Shown: positions 1 through 10,169, counted from the stretch's first letter. The stretch is DNA of 64,000 nucleotides from Mycoplasmopsis cynos (GCF_900660545.1 NZ_LR214986.1:186001-250000); one strand, 5' to 3'. Notes: generated by a model from the sequence alone, not told the origin. Translations and numbers: made by a program.

Positions 1-377
1 TTTCTAATAATGGTAAAATAAAGGATGTGGGTGATGTTATTGTGGATGGCTTTGGTGTCGGGGATATATCATCAGAAGTTATTAATGAAAGAGAAGTTTT
101 AGGTCGCGAAGGTGTGATTATTATCAATTCACTTTATGATCCTAAATTACGCAAAATAATTGGTAAATTACATATCAATTATGTTGGTGTAATTGATGAA
201 TCTGAGCAAAAAAATATGAATAAATTAATTAAAAATATTTTAATTGAAATAATTTCAGAAAATGTCTTTCCATCGCTATTTGAATTAAATGAAAAAATTA
301 GAAAAACAATAAGAAAGAAAATTTTTAAATTAACTGATAAAGACCCATTAGTTGCATTAACTTTAACTCAGGTATAA
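1..377 (+). CDS. rnj: Ribonuclease J, C-terminal part (gene truncated by window edge)
   Basis: Only the last ~125 residues are present; the frame is open from base 3. The sequence matches the C-terminal part of bacterial RNase J: a VDGFGVGDI segment, then EREVLGREGVIII, followed by a helical tail predicted to help dimerisation. RNase J is a metallo-beta-lactamase/beta-CASP nuclease that matures and degrades mRNA and rRNA in Firmicutes and mollicutes. Its catalytic HxHxDH part would lie upstream, outside the window. The stop is followed 2 nt later by the next gene, so the two are probably co-transcribed. The family call is firm; which paralogue (J1 or J2) cannot be decided. Confidence 0.85.
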   Translation, partial: SNNGKIKDVGDVIVDGFGVGDISSEVINEREVLGREGVIIINSLYDPKLRKIIGKLHINYVGVIDESEQKNMNKLIKNILIEIISENVFPSLFELNEKIRKTIRKKIFKLTDKDPLVALTLTQV

Positions 378-381
378 AATT

Positions 382-1674
382 ATGACATTAAAAAAAATTT
401 ATAATAAACTTGATATTAAATATCTAGAAAATAATGAAAAAATAAGCCCGAACCGAAAACTGTCAAGAAATACTAAAATTATTAATACTTGCTTATTAAG
501 TGTATTATTATTTATGATAGTTTGTTCGATCGCTTATCTAATTCCTAATGTTTCTAAATCATTTAGAATATTTTATATTTTTTCATTTGGCTTAGCATTT
601 GGAGGTTCAGTTTGAGCATTTATTCCGCTTTGCACTATTTTGCTATTATTTAGAGTTATAAATCATAAACTAGAGTCTAAAATTATTTTTTGATTGTCAA
701 GAAGAAAAAAAATGAATTGATGAGATTACAAAAGGAAAATAATCTTAATTAGTGTATGAACATTCATCTTAGTTTTATTATGTTATCATGTTGGATTGCA
801 TTTTAATGATCCAAAACTAAGAGAGTTTGATTTTAATACAGAGAAGTTAAGAAATTTATTTTATTTTGGTTGGTGAGACAAGTTTTATAATGTAGGTATA
901 AAAGATACCAATCAAAATGTAACTATCATTGATAATTTAATTAAAAATTACTCACTTTTTTCAAATCTAGGTTTTTTATTTGATACTCTCTTAAATGTTT
1001 TATATTTTATTTCAATATCATTTATTTTCCCGATAGTATTAATAATTATTTTAATAGTTTGAATAGTTAAAGAAATTTTGTTTCCTTATTTGTTTGTTAA
1101 ATATCAAGGAAAATGAAAAAAAACAATTAATAATACAATATTAAATGAAAAAAATTATCTTGAGAATGTTCAAAAATATTTTATAAATACTTTATCAACA
1201 CAGATTTTTTATAATTTTTTAGTATTTATTGAGAAAACCCAAAATACATTTAGAATAAAGCAATTTACCTTTTTTAAGTTTAAAACTACAATTTTAAAAC
1301 ATATTAAAGATGAGAAGTTATTAAATTTAATAAATGAATTTATGTCATCAAAGCTAAACGAATCTATAAATCAATATCAAAATGAGAATAAGGAAAATGT
1401 AAATCAAATTAAAGAAACAAAAAATAACATTGATTTATATGAGGAAATTTATGATGATGTTAATTTGTTTGAAGATGATATTAATATAACTTCGCTTACA
1501 AATATTAATTATTTGAATGAATCAAATAATGAAAGTACAAAAAATGAGATTGAAGATAATGATATAGAATTGACAATTGATCAAATTGAGTTAAAAAGCG
1601 AAAATAAAAACAATAATGTTAAAATAAAAAATAAAGTTGATAGTTGACTTGATAAAATGTCACCAATTGAATAG
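382..1674 (+). CDS. Integral membrane protein of unknown function
   Basis: A 430-residue ORF with ten or so TGA Trp codons and no other in-frame stop. Hydrophobic segments lie near residues 33-55, 65-90, 115-130 and 205-235. From about residue 320 the protein becomes a very acidic Asn/Asp/Glu-rich hydrophilic tail that ends WLDKMSPIE. The start is 2 nt after the RNase J stop, and the stop is followed by GGAG and the thioredoxin start, so it sits in an rnj-membrane-trx unit. I do not recognise a family. The low-complexity tail suggests a flexible cytoplasmic region. Confidence 0.75.
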
Positions 1675-1682
1675 GAGAAAAA

Positions 1683-2024
1683 ATGTTTAAAAAAATGCTA
1701 TGAAATCACGCGGAACATACAATTAATAATAATAAAAAAAATAATTTAATATTCCTTGTTTTTACCACTGAATGATGTGGTGATTGTAAAATGATGAAAA
1801 GGACTTTTGATAGTGTTGCTGCGAAATTTAGCAACAATAAGGAGATAGCTTTTATTAATGTTGATGCTGAAGAAGCTAATTTATTTAGAAATCCTGATAC
1901 AAAATGAAAAGTTATAAAAGTTCCAACAATGATGCTTTTAGATGGAGATGAAATTATTCAAAAAGCATATGAATATGTACCAGAAGAAGTCTTGGTAAAC
2001 TGAATAGAACAAAAAATTTTATAA
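1683..2024 (+). CDS. Thioredoxin-like protein (WCGDC active site)
   Basis: A 113-residue protein with the thioredoxin order: N-terminal helix, a strand (NLIFLVFTTE), active site W31-C32-G-D-C35, then VPTMMLLDGDEII with the cis-Pro that closes the active site. It should reduce protein disulfides in the cytoplasm. The motif is CGDC rather than the CGPC of classical TrxA, which usually shifts redox potential, so this may be a specialised thioredoxin-like oxidoreductase rather than the main TrxA. The ATG follows GGAGAAAA. The gene ends about 190 nt before rpsJ. Confidence 0.8.
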
Positions 2025-2095
2025 TGCTGATACACCAAAAACAGTTGTTAGAAAACAAAGCAGAAAAATTTGTTTCTGTTTTTTTATTTATGCAT

Positions 2096-2111
2096 TATAA
2101 TTGTAAAGCAA
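2096..2111 (+). promoter_or_regulatory. Likely promoter of the S10 operon (-10 TATAAT and conserved initial region)
   Basis: TATAAT at 2096-2101 is followed by TGTAAAGCAA. The same 16 bases, TATAATTGTAAAGCAA, recur at 58437-58452 ahead of rplJ. With initiation about 7 nt downstream, the S10 operon would have a ~110-nt 5' leader. No good -35 is visible, which is usual in mollicutes. The 2025-2217 interval has no convincing gene; a weak hairpin followed by T7 near 2050-2086 could end the upstream unit. Confidence 0.55.
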
Positions 2112-2217
2112 CTATAACAATGATCTATAAGGTTGTTAATGTGCCAAATGTTGTTGAGGACACATTAAGTTTTTATAGTGAGTTATTGTTCAAAAAGAAC
2201 AAAAGGAGACAACCAAA

Positions 2218-2523
2218 ATGAGTAAGTTAAGTGTTAAGGTAAAAGGTTTTGATCACGTTACTGTTGACCAAACAGCTAAAAAAATTTATTTAGTTGCTAA
2301 AGAAGAAGGTTTAAAAGTAAGTGGTCCAGTTCCATTACCAACAAAAAGAAACGAAATTACTATTTTAAGATCTGTTCACGTTAATAAAAAGTCACGTGAA
2401 CAATTTGAAAGCAGAACACATCAAAGATTAGTTGTTATTTCTGATGTTAATGCAAAAATAAAAGATAGAATCGAAAGATTAGAATTACCAGTAGGTGTTG
2501 GTATTCAAGTAAAAACTAAGTAA
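2218..2523 (+). CDS. rpsJ: Small ribosomal subunit protein uS10
   Basis: A 101-residue S10, normal length, with the conserved GPVPLPTKR and SREQFESRTHQR segments. S10 assembles into the head of the 30S subunit and, in other bacteria, also acts in NusB-dependent antitermination. First gene of the S10 operon; AAAGGAG precedes the ATG. The order rpsJ-rplC-rplD-rplW-rplB that follows is the universal bacterial one. Confidence 0.97.
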   Translation: MSKLSVKVKGFDHVTVDQTAKKIYLVAKEEGLKVSGPVPLPTKRNEITILRSVHVNKKSREQFESRTHQRLVVISDVNAKIKDRIERLELPVGVGIQVKTK

Positions 2524-2544
2524 TACCATTATTAAGGAGAAAAT

Positions 2545-3342
2545 ATGAAAGGAATCTTAGGACGTAAAGTTGGTATGACTCAAATTTTCAGTGAATCTGG
2601 TCAAAGAATCCCAGTTACTGTAATAGAAGTACAACCAAATGTTGTATCAAAGGTTTTAACTGATGATAAAAATGGTTATGTAGCAACTCAATTAGCTTCT
2701 TTTGATAAGAAAGAAAATAGAGCTAATAAGCCAGAACAAGGTCATTTTAAAAAAGCTAATACAACACCTAAGCGCTACGTAAAAGAAGTTCGTAATATGT
2801 CAGGATATGAACTTGGGCAAATTATTAAAGCTGACATTTTTGTTGCAGGAGAACTTGTTGATGTTACTGGAATATCAAAAGGTAAAGGTTTTGCTGGAGC
2901 AATCAAGAGACATAATCAACACATTGGACCTAAATCACATGGTGGTGGTGGTGGATCACAACCTGTAAGACTTACAGGATCACTTGGAGATATTTCAGGT
3001 AATAGAGTTTTTAAAGGTATGACAATGCCTGGTCACTTAGGACATACAAAAACTACAGTTCAAAATCTCGAAATTATTAAAGTCGATATCGAGAATGATT
3101 TATTACTTGTTAAAGGATCAATTCCGGGACCTAAAAAATCATTTGTTATTATTAAACAAGCGGTTAAAGGTTTACCAAATCGTGAGCAAGTTAAACTTGT
3201 TGATGTCGTTGAAGTTATAAAAATGAATGAATTAATTGAAAATGCTAAGAAATTTGGTATTGAGGTTAAGGTTGGTATGAGTTCGTCAGAACTTGAAGCG
3301 TTAATTAAAGAAGCTGAAGCAAAAATAGAAGGAGAAAAATAA
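2545..3342 (+). CDS. rplC: Large ribosomal subunit protein uL3
   Basis: 265 residues. It opens with [15 protein letters not shown], typical of L3, and contains [13 protein letters not shown] and the Gly-rich stretch [17 protein letters not shown] that reaches the peptidyl transferase centre. About 50 residues longer than E. coli L3; the extra is a C-terminal acidic/basic tail after residue ~215 ([14 protein letters not shown]...). The stop overlaps the rplD start (TAATG). Confidence 0.97.
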   Translation: MKGILGRKVGMTQIFSESGQRIPVTVIEVQPNVVSKVLTDDKNGYVATQLASFDKKENRANKPEQGHFKKANTTPKRYVKEVRNMSGYELGQIIKADIFVAGELVDVTGISKGKGFAGAIKRHNQHIGPKSHGGGGGSQPVRLTGSLGDISGNRVFKGMTMPGHLGHTKTTVQNLEIIKVDIENDLLLVKGSIPGPKKSFVIIKQAVKGLPNREQVKLVDVVEVIKMNELIENAKKFGIEVKVGMSSSELEALIKEAEAKIEGEK

Positions 3343-4190
3343 TGGCTGAATCAAAGAAAAAAGTTGCAACTAATGAAGTTAAAACTAAAAAGACTGTTAA
3401 AAAAGAAACAGCTGTAAAAGCTAAATCTGAAACTCCTAAAAAAGCTTTGACAAAATCAATCACCAAGACTTCAACTAAAACAACTGTTGTTAAAAAAGAA
3501 GCAAGTGAAAAAATAAAAAAGACTGTTAAAAAAGAAACAGCTGTAAAAGCTAAATCCGAAAAAGTTAAAGTTAATAAAGATCTCAATGTTAAAAAAGTTG
3601 AATTTAATGTTGAAGGATTACCTGTTAATTTATTCGCAAGTGAAAAAATTTACAACCAAGCTATTTTTGATGCAATTTTATCTGAAAGAGCTTCAAGAAG
3701 ACAAGGTACACACCAAGTAAAAAATCGTGCAGAAGTTTCTGGCAGTGGTAAAAAACCATGAAGACAAAAGGGAACAGGTAGAGCACGTCATAGTTCTATG
3801 CGTTCACCGATTTGAGTTGGTGGTGGTAGAGCATTCGGTCCTCAATCAAATAAGAATTATTCATTAAAAGTTAATAAGAAAGTTAAATATGCAGCTTTTG
3901 TATCTGCTTTAACATTATTAGCACAAGCAAAAGCTGTTGTTATTGATGATTTAACTTTAAAAGAAATTAAAACAAAAGAATTAGTTAAAAAACTTGTTGA
4001 TTTAAATGTTAATGATCTTAAACATATTTTAATTGTTACAGAAGACCCGGTTGTATTTAAATCATCTCTAAATTTACAAAATGTGGTTGCTGTTAAAGCA
4101 AATTCAGTAACTGTTGAAAACTTAATTGGTGCAGATGTTATGATTATTTCAAACAAGAGTCTTGAATTATTTAAAGAGAGAGGTAGATAA
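3342..4190 (+). CDS. rplD: Large ribosomal subunit protein uL4 with long Lys-rich N-terminal extension
   Basis: 282 residues against about 205 for ordinary L4. Residues 1 to ~85 are a Lys/Thr/Val/Ala extension holding two copies of the unit [15 protein letters not shown]. Canonical L4 starts near [16 protein letters not shown] and includes [33 protein letters not shown] and GGGRAFGP. The Trp codons within the body are TGA. L4 is an early 50S assembly protein and lines the exit tunnel. The extension is coded by a 41-bp exact direct repeat (3387-3427 and 3516-3556) in frame, suggesting growth by internal duplication. Confidence 0.95.
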
Positions 4191-4192
4191 TT

Positions 4193-4669
4193 ATGGAATT
4201 AACAAATGTTATAAAATCACCTATTCTTACAGAAAAAACAGACAAATTAAGATCTAACAAAAATAAACCAGTTTTCACATTTAAAGTTGATTATGCTGCT
4301 AATAAATACCAAATTAAAGAAGCAGTTGAAACTATTTTTAATGTAAAAGTAGAATCAGTAAATACTATAAAAGTTGGCAAAAAACCAAAAAGTGTTGGGC
4401 GTTTTCACGGATTTACAAATCGTTATAAGAAAGCGATGGTTACATTAGTTGACGGTAGTGAATTAAACTATCTACCAAATGATAATAAATCAGAAAAATT
4501 AGAAGCTGATGATAAAGAAAAATTGGCTAAAAAAGAAATGAACGCCAAAAAAACTAGTGATGTAGAAGCGAAAGTTGCTCAAAAACTTGCTACTAAAAAA
4601 GCAGTAGCTACAAAAACAGCTAGTGCTAAAAAACCTACTGTAACAAAAAGAAAAGTTGGTGGAGAATAA
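4193..4669 (+). CDS. rplW: Large ribosomal subunit protein uL23 with C-terminal extension
   Basis: 158 residues; the first ~100 are a normal L23 (SPILTEKTDKL, YQIKEAVETIFNVKV, KRYKKAMVTL-type segment). The last ~55 residues are a Lys/Ala/Thr-rich tail of low complexity. L23 sits at the exit of the ribosomal tunnel, where trigger factor and SRP dock, so the tail may project near that site (inference). Starts 2 nt after rplD. Confidence 0.95.
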   Translation: MELTNVIKSPILTEKTDKLRSNKNKPVFTFKVDYAANKYQIKEAVETIFNVKVESVNTIKVGKKPKSVGRFHGFTNRYKKAMVTLVDGSELNYLPNDNKSEKLEADDKEKLAKKEMNAKKTSDVEAKVAQKLATKKAVATKTASAKKPTVTKRKVGGE

Positions 4670-4751
4670 TTATTTCACCAACCACAAAATTTAATTATTA
4701 TGCGGAATAAAATGCTTAAAAGAAAGAACCGCAACTATTTTTAAGCAAAGG
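4655..4751 (+). promoter_or_regulatory. Two hairpins between rplW and rplB
   Basis: This is the only sizeable gap (93 nt) in the first part of the operon. GTTGGTG (4655-4661) pairs with CACCAAC (4676-4682) around the rplW stop codon, and TGCTTAAAA pairs with TTTTTAAGCA near 4712-4747, just before the rplB ribosome binding site AAAGGAG. They could be RNA processing or attenuation structures; neither has a clean T-tail, so a strong terminator is unlikely. Confidence 0.4.
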
Positions 4752-4762
4752 AGAACATATTT

Positions 4763-5608
4763 ATGGCGATGAAATATCATAAGCCGACTACTAATGGACG
4801 TAGAAATATGTCATCTCTTGATTTCAAACAAAATTTATCAGGTCATACACCAGAAAAATCATTATTGGTTAATTTAAAAAATCACGCTGGTCGTAATAAC
4901 CAAGGTAAAATAACTGTTCGACATCATGGAGGACGTGTAAAACGTTTCTACAGATTAGTAGATTTTAAACGTAATAAAGATAATATTCCAGCTATTGTTA
5001 AGACAATTGAATATGATCCAAATAGATCAGCAAATATTTGTTTATTAGCATATGCTGATGGTGAAAAAAGATATATTTTAGCTCCGAAAGGTATTAAACT
5101 TGGGCAAGTTGTACTTTCTGGAGATATGGTAGATATTGTTGTTGGTAATACATTACCATTAGCAAATATTCCAGAAGGAACATTTGTTCACAATATCGAA
5201 ATGCAGCCAGGTGGAGGTGGTATTATTGCGCGTAGCGCAGGAGTTTCAGCTCAAATACTTGGTAAAGATGATGACGGAAAATACGTTGTTTTAAAATTAA
5301 AATCAGGTGAAACTCGTCGTATTTTAGCACGTTGTCGTGCAACAATCGGAGTTGTAGGTAATGAAGAACATTTATTAGTTAATGTTGGTAAGGCAGGAAT
5401 TAATAGATATAAAGGAATTAGACCTACAGTTCGTGGTTCAGTTATGAACCCTGTTGACCACCCACATGGAGGAGGTGAAGGTAAGCAACCAGTTGGTCGT
5501 AAAGCTCCTCTTACTCCATGAGGTAAAAAAGCTCTTGGTGTTAAAACTAGAAAAACTAAAAAATCTTCAACTAAACTTATTTTAAGAAGAAGAAAGGATG
5601 CTAAATAA
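4763..5608 (+). CDS. rplB: Large ribosomal subunit protein uL2
   Basis: 281 residues, normal length. Contains [15 protein letters not shown] and the signature [14 protein letters not shown] with the conserved His near the peptidyl transferase centre. A TGA is read as Trp in LTPWGKKALG, where other L2 proteins also have Trp, which supports genetic code 4. Start preceded by GGAGAAC; the stop overlaps the rpsS start. Confidence 0.97.
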
Positions 5609-5886
5609 TGGCTCGTAGTCTTAAAAAAGGTCCATTTGCTGATGAACATTTACTTAAAAAAGTGGATGCAATAGTGGATGGTAAAGCACCTAAAAAACCA
5701 ATTAAAACTTGATCAAGACGTTCTACAATATTCCCTAGTTTTGTTGGATTAACATTTGCAGTTCACAATGGAAAACAATTTATTGAAGTTTATGTAACTG
5801 ATGATATGGTTGGACATAAATTAGGTGAATTTTCACCTACAAGAACATTTTCTGGACATGGTGCTGACAAAGGTAAGAAAAAATAA
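5608..5886 (+). CDS. rpsS: Small ribosomal subunit protein uS19
   Basis: 92 residues, typical. Starts [10 protein letters not shown]; contains KTWSRRSTI (TGA Trp), HNGKQF and [13 protein letters not shown], the standard S19 blocks. Located in the head of the 30S subunit next to S13. Overlaps rplB by one base and rplV by one base, consistent with translational coupling. Confidence 0.97.
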
Positions 5887-6227
5887 TGAAACAACAAGCA
5901 AAAGCACACGTTAAATTACAAAGAGTAAGTGTTTCAAAAGCGAAATTAGTCGCTAACTTATTTAGAGGAAAAAACGTTGATGTTGCGTTAGGAATCTTAC
6001 ACAACACTCCAAAGAAATCATCACCAATATTTATTAAGTTATTAAACTCAGCAATTGCAAATGCTACAAACAATCACGGAATGAATGCATCTAAGTTATT
6101 CGTAAAAGAAGTTTATGTTTGTGAAGGACCTACTCTTAAAAGATTTCAACCAAGAAGTAGAGGGAATGCTTATTCAATATTTAAACGTACATCTAACTTA
6201 TCAATCGTATTAGAGGAGAGAAACTAA
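5886..6227 (+). CDS. rplV: Large ribosomal subunit protein uL22
   Basis: 113 residues. The conserved helix and tunnel-loop region are present ([36 protein letters not shown]). L22 lines the exit tunnel and the loop is where macrolide-resistance mutations occur in other species. Stop overlaps the rpsC start. Confidence 0.96.
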   Translation: MKQQAKAHVKLQRVSVSKAKLVANLFRGKNVDVALGILHNTPKKSSPIFIKLLNSAIANATNNHGMNASKLFVKEVYVCEGPTLKRFQPRSRGNAYSIFKRTSNLSIVLEERN

Positions 6228-6877
6228 TGGGACAAAAAGTTAATCCTAATGGATTTCGTTATGGAATTTCGAAACAACACAATACAAAATGATTTGCAGA
6301 AAAAGATAAATTTGGTAATTTCTTAGTAGAAGATGCAAAAATTTATAAGTTTTTTGATAAATATATTCGTCAATATCAAATTGGTAAATTAGAAGTAAGA
6401 AGAAATAAGGATAACAAAGTAACAGTTTTAATTCACACCGTAAGACCTGCTGCTATTTTAGGTCAAGAAGGCAAAAATATTCAAGAGTTAACAGTAAAAA
6501 TTCAAAAATATGTAAAAAATCGTAAATTAAATCTTAACTTACAAGTTTTAGAACTTAAAAAACCTGATTTAAATGCTAAATTATTAGCAGAAATGATTGC
6601 TACAAAATTAGAAAATCGTGAAAGCTTCCGTTCAGCTCAAAAAATAGCTATTAGACTTGCGATGAAAGCAGGAGCTAAAGGTATTAAAACAATGGTTAGT
6701 GGACGTCTAAACGGAGTTGATATGGCACGTTCAGAAGGTTATTCTGAAGGCGAAATGAAACTTCACACTTTAAGACAAGATGTAGAATATGCTACTGCGA
6801 CAGCTAGAACAACATATGGAGCAATTGGTGTTAAAGTATGAATTTCATTAGGTGAAATTTTAGGAGGTAATAAATAA
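6227..6877 (+). CDS. rpsC: Small ribosomal subunit protein uS3
   Basis: 216 residues. N-terminal [14 protein letters not shown], a KH-type region around [15 protein letters not shown], and the C-terminal [17 protein letters not shown] and [14 protein letters not shown] blocks are all S3 signatures. TGA encodes Trp in NTKWFAEKD and in VWISLGEI. The protein forms part of the mRNA entry channel. Stop overlaps rplP. Confidence 0.97.
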
Positions 6878-7293
6878 TGTTACAACCTAAAAGAACCAAA
6901 TATAGAAAACCTTTTTTAGTTAAACATGATAAGCGTAAAGCTACAAAAGGTAACACAGTAGTATTTGGAGAGTATGGACTTCAAGCAGTAACATCTGCAT
7001 GAGTTACAGCTCGTCAAATTGAGTCAGCGCGTATTGCAGCTACTCGTAGAATGGGACGTGAAGGACAAGTTGTTATTAGAATTTTCCCTCATTTTGCTAA
7101 AACATCTAAACCGATCGGGATTCGTATGGGTTCAGGTAAAGGTGCCCCAGAATTATGATATACAGCAGTTAAAGTAAATACCGTTATGTTTGAAGTAAAC
7201 GGTGTTGCAGAAGAAGTTGCACGTGATGCTTTACGTCTTGCAGGTCACAAATTGCCAGTTAAATGAAAAATTATTAATAAAGGAGAAAAATAA
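6877..7293 (+). CDS. rplP: Large ribosomal subunit protein uL16
   Basis: 138 residues, normal. [13 protein letters not shown] start, then [40 protein letters not shown], ending KLPVKWKII. L16 helps position the acceptor end of A-site tRNA. Two TGA Trp codons are at conserved Trp positions. Confidence 0.97.
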
Positions 7294-7295
7294 TT

Positions 7296-7490
7296 ATGTC
7301 TTATTCAGATTTATTAAAGAAATCTATTGATGAACTTGAAACATTAGTTTTAGAATTAAAAGCAGAATTATTCTCTTTAAAATATAAAAATACAATTGGT
7401 GATTTAAAAGAAACCCACAAGATTAAAGAATTAAGAACTAATGTTGCAAAAGCTCTTACAGCATTAAATGAGAAAAAAGGAGCTAAATAA
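7296..7490 (+). CDS. rpmC: Large ribosomal subunit protein uL29
   Basis: 64 residues, two long helices ([20 protein letters not shown] and [20 protein letters not shown]) as in L29. Small protein near the tunnel exit next to L23. Starts 2 nt after rplP with GGAGAAAA as ribosome binding site. Confidence 0.94.
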   Translation: MSYSDLLKKSIDELETLVLELKAELFSLKYKNTIGDLKETHKIKELRTNVAKALTALNEKKGAK

Positions 7491-7492
7491 TT

Positions 7493-7759
7493 ATGGAAAG
7501 AAATACAAGAAAAACCTTAACTGGAATTGTTGTTTCAGCAGGTAAAGCAGCTAAAACCATTATTGTTGCTGTCGATACATACAAAAAACATCCATTATAC
7601 TCAAAACGTTATAAATCAACTAAAAGATTTGCAGTACATGATGAGGAACAAAAAGCAAAACTTGGAGACACTGTTATTATTATGGAAACAAGACCATTTT
7701 CAAAAACAAAGCACTTTAGATTAGTTTCTATTACTGCTTCAAAAGAAGGACAAAACTAA
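7493..7759 (+). CDS. rpsQ: Small ribosomal subunit protein uS17
   Basis: 88 residues. S17 blocks [33 protein letters not shown] and [14 protein letters not shown] are present. OB-fold protein binding 16S rRNA early in assembly. Coupled to rplN by a TAATG overlap. Confidence 0.96.
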   Translation: MERNTRKTLTGIVVSAGKAAKTIIVAVDTYKKHPLYSKRYKSTKRFAVHDEEQKAKLGDTVIIMETRPFSKTKHFRLVSITASKEGQN

Positions 7760-8124
7760 TGATAATAGAATTATCAAAAGCAAATGTCGCAGATAATTCG
7801 GGTGCAAAAGAAATTGGTGTTATTCGTATTTTAGGTGGATCAAAGAAAAAAGTTGCTAAAATTGGTGATATTATTGTATGTTCAGTTAAAAAAGCAATTC
7901 CAAATGGTATTGTAAAAGAAGGTCAAGTTGTTAAAGCGGTTTTAGTTCGTTCATCATATGGAATTCACCGCGATAATGGTACATATATTCGTTTTGATGA
8001 TAATGCTGTTGTAATACTTAAAGAAGATTTAACACCACGTGGAACTCGTGTTTTTGGACCAGTTGCTCGTGAAATTCGTGAAAAATTCCCAAAGATTGTT
8101 TCATTAGCGCCAGAGGTTTTATAA
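7759..8124 (+). CDS. rplN: Large ribosomal subunit protein uL14
   Basis: 121 residues, one short of the common 122. Contains the L14 signature [13 protein letters not shown] and ends [17 protein letters not shown]. Sits at the subunit interface and is the docking site of RsfS. The start ATG overlaps the rpsQ stop. Confidence 0.97.
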   Translation: MIIELSKANVADNSGAKEIGVIRILGGSKKKVAKIGDIIVCSVKKAIPNGIVKEGQVVKAVLVRSSYGIHRDNGTYIRFDDNAVVILKEDLTPRGTRVFGPVAREIREKFPKIVSLAPEVL

Positions 8125-8137
8125 GGAGTTATTTATA

Positions 8138-8470
8138 ATGTCTAGAATAAAGTTTAAGAAAAATGATGAAGTAATCGTTATTGCTGGAAAAGAAAAAGGG
8201 AAAATAGGAACAATTGAAAAAGTATTAAACAAAGAACAAAGAGTTATTGTCAAGGATATAAACATTGTTAAAAAACATAACAAACCTACTCAAAAGAATC
8301 AAGATGGTTCTATTACAGAATTTGCTGCTCCAATTCATATTTCAAACGTTGCATATTTAGTTAAAAAAGCATCAAAAAGTCATCCAAATCAATTCTCAAA
8401 ACTTGGTTATAAATTAAATAAAGATGGTAAAAAAGTGAGAGTTGTTAAGAAAACACAAAAGGAAATCTAA
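8138..8470 (+). CDS. rplX: Large ribosomal subunit protein uL24
   Basis: 110 residues with the KOW motif ([21 protein letters not shown]) followed by GINIVKKH-type and HISNVAYL segments. Assembly initiator of the 50S subunit. Preceded by AAGGAG. Confidence 0.96.
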   Translation: MSRIKFKKNDEVIVIAGKEKGKIGTIEKVLNKEQRVIVKDINIVKKHNKPTQKNQDGSITEFAAPIHISNVAYLVKKASKSHPNQFSKLGYKLNKDGKKVRVVKKTQKEI

Positions 8471-8473
8471 TCT

Positions 8474-9019
8474 ATGTTAAAACAAAGATATTTAGAAAAA
8501 GCAGTTCCTGCTCTTATTGAAAAATATAAATACTCATCTGTTATGCAAGTTCCAAGAATTGAAAAAGTTATATTAAATATGACTGCTGGTAAAGAAATTT
8601 CTAATTCAAAAGCAATTGAAGAAGTTTTACAAGAATTAACCCTTATTTCAGGGCAAAAACCATTCGAAACAAAAGCTAAAAAATCAAATGCTTCATGAAA
8701 ATTACGTGAAGGAATGCCTATGGGTGGTAAGGTTACACTTCGTAGAGATAGAATGTGAGATTTTTTAGAAAAATTAATTAACATTTCATTACCACGTGTT
8801 CGTGATTTTCGTGGTGTAAACCCTAAGGCCTTTGATGGAAGAGGAAATTTTGCTTTAGGTATAAAAGAACAAATTATATTCCCAGAAATTGAATTTGATA
8901 AAATTCGTCGTATTAAAGGTCTTGATGTACTTATTGTAACAACAGCAAAAACTAATGATGAAGCTAAAAGTTTATTAGAACTTTTAGGTGTACCATTTGA
9001 GAAAAAAGGAGCTAAATAA
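8474..9019 (+). CDS. rplE: Large ribosomal subunit protein uL5
   Basis: 181 residues. Starts [18 protein letters not shown]; holds [13 protein letters not shown], the conserved [16 protein letters not shown] (TGA Trp), LPRVRDFRG and [16 protein letters not shown]5 binds 5S rRNA in the central protuberance. The stop overlaps rpsN. Confidence 0.97.
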
Positions 9020-9204
9020 TGGCTAGAAAAGCATTGATAGAAAAATCAAAACGTCATCCTAAATTTTCTACACGTGCATATACACGTTGTGAATTATGTG
9101 GAAGACCGCATGCAGTTTTAAGAAAATACAAAATTTGTCGTATATGTTTTAGAAATTTAGCACATGAAGGAAAAATTCCTGGTGTTAAGAAAGCGAGTTG
9201 ATAA
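9019..9204 (+). CDS. rpsN: Small ribosomal subunit protein uS14, zinc-binding type Z
   Basis: 61 residues, the short zinc form. C24-x2-C27 and C40-x2-C43 form the ribbon (CELCGRPH ... CRICF). The final codon before TAA is TGA, read as Trp (KKASW), as in other S14 proteins. Located in the 30S head. Confidence 0.96.
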
Positions 9205-9206
9205 TT

Positions 9207-9602
9207 ATGTTTATTACAGATCCAATTTCAGATTTAGTTGTTCGTATTAAAAATGCAAACGCTAGAAAACATAAAACTGTTTCTATTCCTTATTCAATAA
9301 AAAAAGAAGCTATTGTTAAGTTAATTGCAGAACAAGGGTACATTACATCATATTCAATTGAAGGTGAAAAAACACAAAAATCAATAGTAATTACATTAAA
9401 GTACAAAAAAGGACAACCTGCCATCGTGGGTATTAAAAGAGTTTCAAAACCAGGACTTAGAGTATATGTCAAGTCAGATGAAATTCCATCTATCATTTCT
9501 GGTTATGGTACAGTAATTATTTCAACATCAAAAGGACTAATGACAGGAGCTAATGCTAGAAAGGAAAATGTAGGTGGTGAAATTATCGCTTACATTTGAT
9601 AG
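9207..9602 (+). CDS. rpsH: Small ribosomal subunit protein uS8
   Basis: 131 residues starting MFITDPISDLVVRIKNA. The C-terminal ISTSKGLMTGANARKENVGGE block and final YIW match S8; the last Trp is a TGA directly before TAG. An in-frame ATT upstream at 9201 is not needed. Primary 16S rRNA binder; in E. coli the protein that represses the spc operon. Confidence 0.96.
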
Positions 9603-9610
9603 GTAGTGAT

Positions 9611-10153
9611 ATGTCACGTGTTGGAAATCGTGTATTAACTATTCCTACTGGAGCATCAGTTACAGTAGAAGGTTCAAAAGTTACTGTAAAAGGTGCTTTA
9701 GGAACTTTAGAAAGAGAATTTAGTCCATTAATTTCAGTTGTTGTTGAAGGGAATAAAATAACAACTGTTCGTGCAAATGATGAAAAAATTACAAAACAAC
9801 TTCATGGAACAACTAACTCACATATTTCAAATATGCTTGTTGGTGTTTCAAAGGGATTCAAGAAAGATTTAGAAATCAAAGGGGTTGGTTATAAAGCAGT
9901 TTTATCTGGTTCTGAACTTGTGGTTTCAGCAGGATATAGTCATAATGTTACATTAAAAGTTCCAACAACTGTTAAAGTAACAGTTGCAAAACCAACAGAA
10001 GTTTCTGTTTCTGGTATTGATAAACAAAGTGTTGGGCATTTTGCCTCATTAATTCGTGATATAAGAAGACCAAGTGTTTATTCAGGTAAAGGTATTTCAT
10101 ACAAGGGTGAAAAATTAAGACGTAAAGAAGGGAAAACAGCTTCTAAAAAGTAG
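9611..10153 (+). CDS. rplF: Large ribosomal subunit protein uL6
   Basis: 180 residues, starting MSRVGNRVLTIPTG, the usual L6 N-terminus; an in-frame alternative start 15 nt upstream lies inside rpsH and is less likely. C-terminal YKGEKLRRKEGKTASKK carries the L6 signature GKGI-Y-GE. Binds near the sarcin-ricin loop. Confidence 0.96.
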   Translation: MSRVGNRVLTIPTGASVTVEGSKVTVKGALGTLEREFSPLISVVVEGNKITTVRANDEKITKQLHGTTNSHISNMLVGVSKGFKKDLEIKGVGYKAVLSGSELVVSAGYSHNVTLKVPTTVKVTVAKPTEVSVSGIDKQSVGHFASLIRDIRRPSVYSGKGISYKGEKLRRKEGKTASKK

Positions 10154-10169
10154 GAGCTAGGATAAAGAT

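Noticed and set aside
2024-2221. 65-codon frame between the thioredoxin gene and rpsJ
   Set aside because: No ribosome binding site, spans the S10 promoter and leader, overlaps rpsJ; composition not protein-like.
3305-4156. Minus-strand frames opposite rplD
   Set aside because: Mirror of Lys-rich rplD codons; no start signals.
5251-5649. 132-codon minus frame opposite rplB/rpsS
   Set aside because: Antisense shadow of conserved ribosomal genes.
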